The notes under the pieces were generated by a model. It was not told the DNA's origin, made no database searches, and saw only the letters and a program-made list of their open reading frames with translations. Shown one piece after another: positions 1-8,844 of a stretch of 64,000 nt of DNA. The first letter of the stretch is position 1. Each line of letters begins with the position of its first letter. Both the position numbers and the translations under genes were made by a program. The DNA is from Oxytricha trifallax (taxonomy: Eukaryota; Ciliophora; Spirotrichea; Sporadotrichida; Oxytrichidae), in NCBI GenBank assembly GCA_000711775.1, contig ARYC01000587.1:124001-188000 (forward strand), given 5' to 3'.

Positions 1-112
1 ACTATGACTTCTTAATTAATAATTAAATTAGCATGTGTAATTTTTTGATTTCATATACTATATATTAAGCTATTAATTAATAATTCAAAATCACATTAAG
101 AAGTCTTAACAC
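1..112. repeat. Imperfect AT-rich inverted repeat at the TE1 edge
   Basis: The block GACTTCTTAAT near position 6 is answered by ATTAAGAAGTC near position 96. The interior contains a second pairing between TTAATTAATAATTAAATTAGC and GCTATTAATTAATAATT. It ends immediately before the first coding ATG of TE1, so it could be a transposon terminal repeat or a promoter hairpin. The window starts here, so the outer boundary cannot be seen. Confidence 0.35.
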
Positions 113-953
113 ATGGAGCTGAATTCAAAGCGGACTTTCAACTAGGCCAGAGCAACAGATGACGAAATGCAAGGGGGCCACAAAAAAATGGCTGCAAGCC
201 AGCTTTCATCCAGGTTTAGATAAAAACTGATATTTATAAGTACTTTACCGAGATATGTAAGATTCATGAAACATTATTTCTTATCAGTGAACATGCACTT
301 GCCTCCCTCGAGTTCAGTTAATAAGGACTACTTAAAGCAGATACTTAAGGAGGAGAAAAAGGTCTTTACAAATGAAGAGGTTAAGATTATCAAAGTGCCA
401 AAATACGAAGAACTGTCTGTGAAGAACATACTGTCAGAGATCGGACAAGACAAGCGGATATTGGAGTACCTGCCACATATTGACAATAAAAAGAAAGTTA
501 TCGACATATAGTATTTTTTCAATGTGCTGAACACTCTAGAGCCTGAGTACACAAATAAAATAATCAAACACGCTCAGGATATAAGATTTGAAGAAACTAA
601 AAATGAAGAAAAGAAGAATTATATTCTCATATCTGACGCTTGGCACAAGAATTAACTTAAGCATCCTTATGTTTCAAGTATGATTTCCTTAAGTGTTTAA
701 ACTATGTTTAGAAAGTCCTGGTAAAACGATACATCTGCTCAAAGAAAGCACTAAAATAGTTGGCCTTAGAAAGCCCAAATAAAAGTAAGAAGTTGGCATG
801 AGCTTCAAAAGAATGAGAGGGTAGGGAGGAGAAATGATTTTCGTGAAACCAGGCGATACTAAGATGAAAAACTTATAGAAAAATGTAGATTTTCAGAAAA
901 GCAATGGCCAAAGTTAAAACTCTACGCCTAAAAAGACCTCAAAATAACTATGA
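113..953 (+). CDS. TE1 homologue of the TBE 22-kDa protein (two introns)
   Basis: This is a divergent homologue of the 22-kDa protein encoded by TBE transposons, a protein of unknown function. Exon 1 starts at ATG 113. Intron 1 is 257-287 (GTAAGA...CAG, phase 1) and intron 2 is 678-711 (GTATGA...TAG). Shared landmarks with the TBE copy at 34770 are KTDIYKYF (TBE KEDLYRYL), the LKQILKEEKKVF block (TBE LKALLSEDKKAF), VPKYEELSV (TBE VPNYPEISV), EYLP, a D-x-W motif before intron 2, and a basic C-terminal tail. Both introns match the TBE introns in position and phase. A one-base slip in the A-run near 222 separates the first 36 codons from the rest. The gene converges on the transposase. Homology is my own alignment by eye, but the co-linear motifs and introns make it strong. 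Confidence 0.72.
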
Positions 954-1081
954 GTTACAAGAAATACTTATCACAACTTTAAATTATTAATTCTCTTAAT
1001 TCCTTAATCACAAATACTTTCTACATCTCGTTCGTCAAAGCCCATGAAGCTTTTATTGATTGAGTCCTTATAATTAAATTC

Positions 1082-1935
1082 CTAATTGTTGCATAGTGCA
1101 GAAAGCTTAGCCCTTTTAAATTTTCTCTTCACCAAACTGAAGAAGTCCTCAATGGGGTTTGAATCGGGGAAGTAAGATGGTGTGAATAATATAGGAGTCT
1201 CTGCCGTTTCGAAATAATACTTCACTATGTTGCTATGGTGCTCTCTCAAGTTGTCCATAATGACAACCGCATCTTTAGCTCCTAATTTCCCAAACAGACC
1301 ATCACAAAATTCAAGAAACTTTTCACAGTTGACTGAGTTATTAAATTGTTTGAAGTATTCTAAGCCTCCCGTATTTGATATTGCTGCCACAACAGCAATT
1401 GTAAAATTTTTCCTCAAGCTCAATTTGTGCTAAATGTTTTGATTTTTTGCACTGTATTCTCTTTATTAATTAGTGTGATAAGTAAACATAGTCTCATCTA
1501 AGAAGACTATGATGTAGTTTAGCTATAAATAATTAGCAACTCCTTGCTATAGTGCTTCAAGAGCCTATTGCCTTTATATAAGCTTGCCATGGGGTGGATG
1601 CTTTATTGTCTTGATCACCTTCTGTTTCACTCCGTGCTTTTTATATAAGTTCCATAAAGTTGATCTTGAAATTTAGATTTCAGGGTTGTTTCTATGAATG
1701 AGAATACATCTCTCTTATAAAGTTTCCCTGCGTGCTTAGTTAAAGACTCCTGACTTGTCAAAGTTGCAGATAGCTGTTCCGAAATTTTTGAAGGCTTATC
1801 TCTCTTTTTTTGTAAACTTTTCCAACAAAGTGCTATCAAACTTTCTTCACCAATCAATTCTTTTGAGTACCGTTTATAGTTCTCCTCATAAACTCTGCAA
1901 ATTCTTTTTACAGTCAAAGCCCTTAAACTTGTCAG
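1082..1935 (-). CDS. TE1 IS630/Tc1-type DDE transposase
   Basis: The protein has an N-terminal helix-turn-helix region followed by a DDE domain. The motif RSTLWNLYKKHG near 1655 resembles the second recognition helix of Tc1/IS630 transposases. The first catalytic Asp is in VFLDETMF (about 1500), the second in VIMDNLREHHS (about 1260), and the Glu is in SNPIEDFFSLVKRKFK (about 1140). The reading frame is continuous from about 1690 to 1083. One frame change near 1700 separates the N-terminal piece (from about 1935), which contains a KPSKISEQ segment. It lies between the 22-kDa homologue (convergent) and the zinc-finger methyltransferase (divergent, about 330 bp apart). The three form one transposon-like unit. 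The product would cut and rejoin DNA at element ends; whether this copy is active is unknown. Confidence 0.8.
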
Positions 1936-2266
1936 TTGGGAGATTGCTCAGTAGCTCATCAATGAAATTATTCTCCCATTACACTGTGATTCTATGAAGC
2001 GGCAATTAATCACAAAACTGACTTATTCCAATTTTAGCATTAATTATGTTTTAAATTAATAAATTAATAAGTTAAATAAGAAAATGAAAGTATGAGTTAT
2101 GGTACTTCAGAAGTATTGAGGACTTTGAATCAGGGCTCCTCACGAAATATTGATGTCAACATTTTGACAATAGCGTCAACATTCTGACACCAAAATAAAT
2201 ATTCAGAACCATGAAGCCATCTTTGCATAAAATTGGATCAAAATGATATAAATTATAAAAACTAAA

Positions 2267-3135
2267 ATGGAACAAGCATTGAATGAATACAAATGTCCAA
2301 TTACTACTTGCAGATACAAAGGGAAGAAGGCGGCAGTATACTAGCATTACTCGAGGCATCATCTAGTCGAAAAGATCGAGAAATATATGAAGAAAGCTTA
2401 CGAATGCGATGAATGCAATTTCAGATTCAGTCACAGGTAGTCATTGCATGTTCACAAGAAAAAGTGCCAAGAGATATTTAAGAAGCGACTAATTAGGGAA
2501 CTGAGGCTCTTAGCTAACCATGACATTAAACCAACTCATCTTGTTCAAGAACCAATCGTAATTAAATGTGACATCCGAGTGCAAGAAGTGTGGGAAGAGC
2601 TCCACAGGTAACAATTACTGAGAACAGGCAAGCTATTCAGAGCTGTAGTGATGGACCCCCCATGGCAACTGAGTTGCTTTGACTTACCCTACGATACACT
2701 CTCAGATAAGCAAATCAAAGAAATACCTATGCACCTCATCCAAGATGAAGGTTATTTGTTTATGTGGGTTGCCAATGCAAAACCAGAAGCAACACTATCA
2801 TTTTTCAAGAAGCATGGATATAGATGGGTGGAAACAATCGTCTGGATCAAAACCAATAAAAAGGTAAAGTCTATCGTGGCCCAGGGAGATATATACAACA
2901 TGGATTTGAGCTATGTCTGGTTGGAGTGAAAGGAAGCTATGAAAATATCAAACAATTCAGCAAAATGAAATCAAGTCTAAATGTCATAGTTGAACCTATG
3001 CGAAGCATGTCATAGAAGCCAGAAGGATTATACAAGATTGTGGAAAAGCTTGTGCCAGAAGGACCTTATCTGGAAATCTTTGGAAGGGCTCATAATATAA
3101 GAAGAGGATGGACCACTATGGGAAACCAATTGTGA
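2267..3135 (+). CDS. TE1 zinc-finger MT-A70 adenine methyltransferase
   Basis: The N-terminus has two zinc-finger-like modules: CPITTC followed by an H-rich HHYSRHH-type segment (residues about 10-35), and CDECNFRFSH followed by HVHKKKC (about 48-68). An MT-A70 methyltransferase domain follows, with an intact catalytic DPPW at about 2652, FMWVANAK, TIVWIKTNK, then GFELCLVGVKG, a PEGLY segment, LEIFGRA and a terminal RGWTTMGN. MT-A70 enzymes transfer a methyl group from S-adenosylmethionine to N6 of adenine in DNA or RNA. Start is ATG 2267 and stop is TGA 3133-3135. One frame change is needed in the A/G run near 2860. The layout mirrors the TBE zinc-finger kinase, with the methyltransferase replacing the kinase, and the gene diverges from the transposase. 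A host gene next to an element is the alternative reading. Confidence 0.78.
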
Positions 3136-3914
3136 ATTGTTATATATGAATGATTTATTTTATTAATTAATTTGAACTTTCATATTAAATTTACGGATTA
3201 CTTTATTAGAAATTACGATATAAGCGAAATAATTCTTAAAAAACTTATTAATCATAAAAATACTCCTTTTTTAAAATTTAATATTTATTACTGAACTTAA
3301 ATGATAGAAATAGTGTATCTAGTTTAATTCAATCACCACATGCGTAGCTTAACAATGAGTAAAATTAGTTATTGGAAAACAATTAAAGATCAAATAATTT
3401 AGAACAAACTAATAAATGAAAACACAAAATATTAATTAAAATGAGTTAGTGTGTATATTAAATTGATAAATGCGATTAACACAATATTTACTTTTAATGC
3501 TTATAATTTCAGAAAGAATTTTGTTTTAGAAATCTAAATAATCGTTATTAAATGATCACTAGCGATAATTTATTTTATTAATAACTTATTAATTAAATCA
3601 GTTGTTTGGAAATATGTTATGATGGACAGGTAAAGAACATAACCTTAGCAAAAAGGATTTTGAAAAATTAAATTTTCGATTTTAAACGAGACAATATGAT
3701 TTAAGAAACTTAGACATTCTGAAAGAAAGAGAGATTAATATTTAGGACAACTAATTTAATACATGCATCGATTAAATAAATGTTTTGCATTAATATTTCC
3801 ATATATTGGATTTACTAAATATGATTTATCATCGTTAATTAATGGAAGGAAAAGTGCAAGGGCATGCATATAAGTTAATACAAACTAAGATTGACTGGTT
3901 GCCAATCGGTATTC
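3136..3914. other. AT-rich spacer between TE1 and PP2A
   Basis: This stretch is very AT-rich and has no reading frame that shows a recognisable domain. It probably holds the right end of TE1, but I could not identify a terminal repeat matching positions 1-112. Confidence 0.5.
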
Positions 3915-4762
3915 TCATAAAAAGTAATCGGGAGTTCTTTTGCTGATGTTAGGTTCTGTTTGTCTGGGTGCTGGGTCGAATTGCAAGCTATAAGAGTAAA
4001 ATTAGAATGCTTAAAAAGAAAGCAAAATTGCTATGGTTTATAAGAAGGTAGAAAGTAGTTTCAATTGTTACTTACAAGGTATACTTCATAAATTCATCTA
4101 CTTCCATGATAGCGGCTTCGTTACCGCGTCCATAGCAATAGTTGGGAGCTGAGAACACTGTTACTACGTTTCTCTAGTGAGACCAGTTGTGGCCTTTGTT
4201 TTAATTTTAATCAAATAAAGAATTAGTGACTCTATGAAATTAGAGTTAAATCTAAAAAATAAAAAACCGTTCATGACCAATTAATGGGCAAGTGAGATCA
4301 ACTTAAGGTTGTTGGCATGGTTGAACTGCTTAGAGATGTCCTGAACGAATGAAAAACCAGCTCCACGTGGTGAGATACCCATCCACAAATATCTCGGGGT
4401 CTGACCAAAGCAAGTCGCAAATAGGTCTGCAATAATAGGTGCGAGTTAATTGGTCCCAATATGAATTTAATAGTTTTGTCGGATAATTTAATCAAGAGAA
4501 TCCTTCATAAATTTTGTCGAAAATCTCTTGACTTATTTATATGAATTTCTGGCTGAACTTACCCTTCATGAGGAACTTCTTGGACTCTTTCTAATTGTCT
4601 GATTTGATGACGGGTGTCGATACTGGGTGAGAGACCTCCATGAAGACAGGAAATTTGTCCTTCAATTACAGCTGTCAAGGGTAAGTAATCAAAAGTTCGG
4701 TGAATTGCTTCCATACGTTGGCGTTTCCATACTTTCTCAGGCATTCATCATAGAAACCATAC
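3915..4762 (-). CDS. PP2A catalytic subunit, inverted 3' half
   Basis: This is the C-terminal half of a serine/threonine phosphatase of the PP2A group. On the minus strand it reads [83 protein letters not shown] and the diagnostic tail TPDYFL before TGA. Two GT-AG introns are visible (4427-4562 and 3988-4075), plus one likely IES at about 4195-4268 with a GG pointer. The segment begins with GTA (4760-4762), the same triplet that ends the plus-strand half at 5641-5643; joining through it restores QVYGFYDE in frame. Single-base frame changes lie near 4683 (T-run) and near 4400. The conserved SRAH arginine is replaced by leucine (SLAH). This is therefore an inverted, scrambled germline segment, possibly of a decaying paralogue. 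Confidence 0.88.
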
Positions 4763-4956
4763 CTATACAAACACACAAAAAGTATATTTTTCCTTGAATT
4801 TTATGAATCAAATGCAATAAATTATATTCATAAAATTTAACTTCCAAAATAATTAAATTCTAACCTCTCAGAGAAAGAAAGTTAAAAGTAATTTGAATTT
4901 AGAAATGTTAGAAAAATTAAAATTAATTAGATTAATTTGATAGCTTTGATATAATA

Positions 4957-5643
4957 ATGGCATCAAACACTGATTTGAAAATAGGTGAGATTCACAACCT
5001 CGATCGCTAAATCGAAACCCAAATAGAGTGCAAACCCCTCTTTGAAAATGAAGTTAGAGCTTTAATGCCAAAGAGTAAGAACAATCTTAATACTTGTGTA
5101 ATGATATTTCCATTAATCCAGCTGTCTTTAACTTCAATTATAGGCCAAGGAAATCCTGATTTAAAATTCAAATGTATCAAATGTCAGAGCTCCAATCACC
5201 ATTTGCGGTGATATTCACGGTCAATTCCATGAGCTCAAGGAACTTTTCAGAATTGGTAGGTACACAAATTAACATTGAATCCTGAATTTTAATATAACTC
5301 TGACTTTTCAATTAAATGAAAACAATTCTAATAATGCTCTTGTATAGATGAAAAACCTCCTGAAACTATCTACTTATTCATGGGAGATTACGTTGACAAG
5401 GTTTTAATTTTTTTAAAATAATGAAGATACTCTCTATTAATTTAATCCTATTCTCTTGTATTATAAGGAAGATTATCTGATTAGCTTATACCAATTTAAT
5501 ATTGCAATCTAATATGAAAAATTCAACAGAGGATATTACTCTGTCGAGACTGTGACTCTATTGGTTGCATTGAAAATGAAATTTAGAGACAGATTGACCA
5601 TCCTCAGAGGAAACCACGAAAGCAGACAAATAACCTAAGTGTA
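4957..5643 (+). CDS. PP2A catalytic subunit, 5' half
   Basis: This is the N-terminal half of the PP2A-type phosphatase, starting at ATG 4957. Visible blocks are [78 protein letters not shown] and [14 protein letters not shown]. The metal-binding GDIHG, GDYVD and GNHE motifs are intact. Interruptions are an IES at 5074-5143 (AG pointer), a GT-AG intron at about 5256-5347 and an IES at 5399-5528 (ACA pointer, restoring VDRGYY). The segment stops at the GTA pointer 5641-5643, and the rest of the protein is encoded on the opposite strand at 4762-3915. The enzyme dephosphorylates Ser/Thr residues, normally in a complex with scaffold and regulatory subunits. Confidence 0.9.
5399..5528. other. Internal eliminated sequence in PP2A (ACA pointer)
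   Basis: ACA occurs at 5396-5398 (end of GTTGACA) and again at 5526-5528 (start of ACAGAGGATAT). Removing one copy plus the AT-rich intervening DNA gives GTTGACAGAGGATAT, which is exactly VDRGY of PP2A. The segment has no GT-AG ends at the required positions, so an IES fits better than an intron. Confidence 0.75.
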
Positions 5644-6378
5644 GGCTTCAATCATATGTTTTTTCAAAATAATTACAATTGCATTTCTGAAGATATCTAT
5701 TGAAGAACTTGATAAAATATTCTACAAATTTCTACAAAAATCAAATTATTTGCTTCTAGACAATACATTCTTCATGATTTTTATTAAAAATGACTTCTTT
5801 GCGCGTATATTTACTTTTTGTGGGTTTGTACTTTAAATTAATTGAAAATAAATAATATTTTAATTGTGTATTCCACTATAAGTTAATATGTGAGAGTTAA
5901 ATATTGAAATCTTTCTTTTTATTTATGAATATAAACGATATTTATAGTCTAACACCAAACGAATAGAGCAGAGTCTCAATTTAGTGCAACCAAGCAGTAA
6001 ACAATTTACTATTTATTTATGGAGAGTTTTCTATTATAATATAGATATTGCTCTACAAATTGTAGTAATTATTAAGCATTTTTGAATGACTGGAGCTAAT
6101 GCCACTGATTAAAAAAGAAATATAATTGGTTCACCAAACGCATAAAACAGTGGAAGAGACCAAGATAGTCCAAAGAGAGACTGATCAAATATATAATTTG
6201 CTAATTTTATTCTATTTTAAGATGATATTTCACATAAATTTCATTGGAATTTATCAACTTTTATATTCATTAGTTCTTTAAGATCAAAGTCAATTAAGTA
6301 AGGAATAAGAGTTAATATAACTTTTAAATTTGCTTCTATATTATGAAAATTAATAATAATTAAATTGTTTAAGAATAA
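5644..6378. other. AT-rich spacer without a visible gene
   Basis: No coding motif was found on either strand. There are long A/T runs and no clear repeats. Confidence 0.5.
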
Positions 6379-6900
6379 ATGAGTAACACAAAAATTATCC
6401 CTTAGAATATAATGATGCTCAACAACGTGGAATTAGTTCATCATAACACAGCTTCGTCTTTGGATTACAAGGATTGGGACACGAACGATGTGTAGGCATA
6501 GATCGAAGAACGTCTCAAAATGCCTCAATACAAGGAAGTGTTCAGTAAGTAACGGTCAAGCGAGACTATATAGCTCTTTCTCTATTATCTTATCGAATTA
6601 TTGTCTTTTCATTCTAAATTTCTAATGGAATTTAGATTTTTTCCTAACATATTTAAAGTAGTGATTTAAACATGTTTTATAGGTAACTTATGCATTGAAG
6701 GTTCATTGCCAGATCACATAAAAGATGTAGATTTGTAGAATGATTTCAGCATATAAGTTAGACTTCAAAGAGCCAAGATTATATAGCAGATTCAAAAATT
6801 ATAAAAGCAGGCCAGCAATAATAATAATCAACATCAATTATTAATAAAATTCTTAGCAAATGTAATTGATTAGTTTTAATAAGCATATAAAAGAATTTGA
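6379..6900 (+). CDS. Small SAM-domain protein with one intron
   Basis: The gene starts at ATG 6379 and ends at TGA 6898-6900. A GT-AG intron lies from about 6547 to 6682 (GTAAGT...TTATAG) and joins KEVFS to NLCIEG in frame. The product is about 128 residues. Its middle matches the sterile alpha motif pattern: a short hydrophobic QYKEVF helix, then CIEGSLP, KDVDLQNDF and a helix containing RAKIIQQI. SAM domains mediate protein-protein or RNA contacts. The C-terminus is Q/N-rich. TAG and TAA codons at glutamine positions are frequent, as elsewhere. Nothing points to a partner. Confidence 0.6.
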
Positions 6901-6977
6901 AGAATAGGGAGAAGACTTAAATTGATTAAATTGAAATAGATAGATGATTTTAGTATCTGATTGTTTGCGATAATACT

Positions 6978-7660
6978 TCAAAGGTGTCCAGCTGCAAGGA
7001 ATGTGAAGATAACATGGGAGGTCTCCTTTCTCTTCCATTGTGGGGCCATTTGACCAGCACCATGAATTGTGGCAAAAGTGAAATTGTCGGCCTAGTGTTC
7101 AGTCAAGTATCCTGATGTTTAGTCGCCAACTGACCATGCTTTCCATGCAACGATGGGCTTAAGATTAAGCTCTCTGATCCAGATTTGAGTGCCTAAAGTG
7201 GGGAAGACGCCATTAGAGTCGCCTGATTACTTCAATATTCTGTATTTGCCTGTCTGAGTCAATTCTTGATAGATGCTGAGTGTTGCTTCTCTGTTCAATG
7301 TGTAGTCAAATGCTGGATTTGTTGTGCAAAAGCTCAAAGTTTGTGACTGCAGCATCGATTTTCAATGAAACCCCAACGCTATCTTTGTTGAAATAGTCAA
7401 GTAGTGGACCATCTTAAGTACCGCAATGAATGTCATCCTTGAGTTCACTCTCGTCAACATAGGGAATCAAGGATTTTTTCGAAAGCAGTATTGCAAACGA
7501 AGTAAGGGGCGAAAGCTCGATTGGGTGGATGGCCAAGAGCACCACGTGATTCTCCATGTTTTGATTTACGGAAATGGAGTCTCCGACTCAGACATCTACT
7601 CCAGGGGCCGAGATATCTAAGCATCTTTATTTTCCGGACCACCCTATGGCATTGAGTGAG
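6978..7660 (-). pseudogene. Serine carboxypeptidase (S10) C-terminal fragment, active-site residues lost
   Basis: The minus strand carries the C-terminal third of a peptidase S10. Landmarks are DDIHCG and GPLLDYFNKDSV, PAFDYTLNREA, the SGDSNGVFPTLGTQIWI block, then NFTFATIHGAGQMAPQWKRKE, ending at TGA 6980-6978. In S10 enzymes the GD-x-D-x-V-P aspartate and the GAGH histidine are two thirds of the catalytic triad. Here they are Asn (GDSN) and Gln (GAGQ), so the product would be inactive. One extra T in the T-run near 7350 breaks the frame. The N-terminal part was not found nearby and may lie elsewhere or be lost. The family assignment is fairly secure; the upstream part (7450-7660) is less certain. 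Confidence 0.65.
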
Positions 7661-7699
7661 CACTTTGGGGTACATTTCCTTGGTATTGGTAACGATGAG

Positions 7700-8480
7700 G
7701 GTGGTGATACAGTGACTATTACTTGCAAATCTCCCAAGCCTAATAGCCTTTTCCTCTCTGCCCAGAGCCTTTTCCTCTATCTTGCTGTGCTGGTCGCTAT
7801 TGCGGATTCCTCAACTATGCCAAAGAGATCAATAAAGATGGAGTGCTCTTACTAATAGGGGAGAAGAGGAATCTTAATGTAGTTTACAGTGCGCTCTGCG
7901 CTCGTTGGCTTTTCAACCAATGGGGTTCCCATCCACTCTGGTACTTCAGAGCACTTATTCGACATCTTCGCACCAATGGGAGCTGCCTCAGATACCAAGA
8001 GAGTTGAAGTTGATCAATGTTTAGGAAGCAGCTAAGATAAGACTTTCTATCACTACTGCTCATTCAGTCCCTGCGCTTATACTAACAGTCTCAGCGCAAA
8101 TGGAGTTGCTACATCATCCTCTTCCAACACCTAATGCACCAGGGACTACTTGACATACGCTAACACCAATCTTCCAACAGCCTAAAGGATCACAAGCATT
8201 GTCGGTCTTGCAAGAGATGGTCACTTTATCATTGTGCTCTACAAAACCACTGGTGCTCTATGGAAGCCATGCGATGTTGATGCTTGCAACGGTGTGATAA
8301 TCGAAGGTTCATACGTCTAAGTCTCCACTGTACTCTTACCCTACTTCCATGCCTAGTGCGGTCCCTGCTGATATTACTGTGCTAATGTTGTCACTACTGG
8401 AAGCCATTAGTATTGGTCGTGTATTTCTTATCATCCTGGATTAGATTATTGTCTAAGGGGGGTCGCCATTTATAGCTGTT
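7700..8480 (+). CDS. YHYH-domain protein
   Basis: The reading frame from about 7870 matches the YHYH family, secreted or membrane-linked proteins of unknown function in ciliates and marine microbes. Motifs in order are STNGVPIHSG, EVDQCLGSSQ, a YHYC at the place of the family's YHYH, SPCAYTNS, a segment with SIVGLARDGHFI, GALWKPCDVDACNG, and PYFHAQCGPC. The family histidine is therefore Cys in this copy. The frame ends near 8480. Upstream of 7870 a cysteine-rich stretch in another frame (about 7740-7860) may be an N-terminal exon, but I cannot prove it. The gene faces away from the carboxypeptidase fragment. Confidence 0.6.
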
Positions 8481-8523
8481 GGTAATAGCCTTTAATTAGG
8501 ATTAAATTTTAACTCAAATCACT

Positions 8524-8675
8524 GATTAAATTTGGTAGCTTTTTAATTATTGAGGGCCCCCCTATATATATATATATATATATATAATATAAAATATATA
8601 TATATATATAGTGTATAATATATATAGTATATATATATTGTACTATGTTTAATTACTTAAAAGCTACCAAATCTC
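8524..8675. repeat. AT dinucleotide tract bracketed by an inverted repeat
   Basis: ATTTGGTAGCTTTTTAATTA at about 8529 and its near-perfect complement TAATTACTTAAAAGCTACCA at about 8648 flank about 100 bp of TA repeats. The whole unit can fold into one hairpin. It separates the YHYH gene from the FHA gene. Confidence 0.6.
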
Positions 8676-8844
8676 TTATAATAATAAAAATACAATATTT
8701 ATTTAATATTTAAATTTAAATTAACAACTTCCTTATCTCTATTTATTTCATACTTTTATATATATTTATAAAAACGGGAAACATTAAAGATTTCTATGTT
8801 TTGTTATAAATTATTTACTTTAGATTTTTAACTATTTATTCCAA

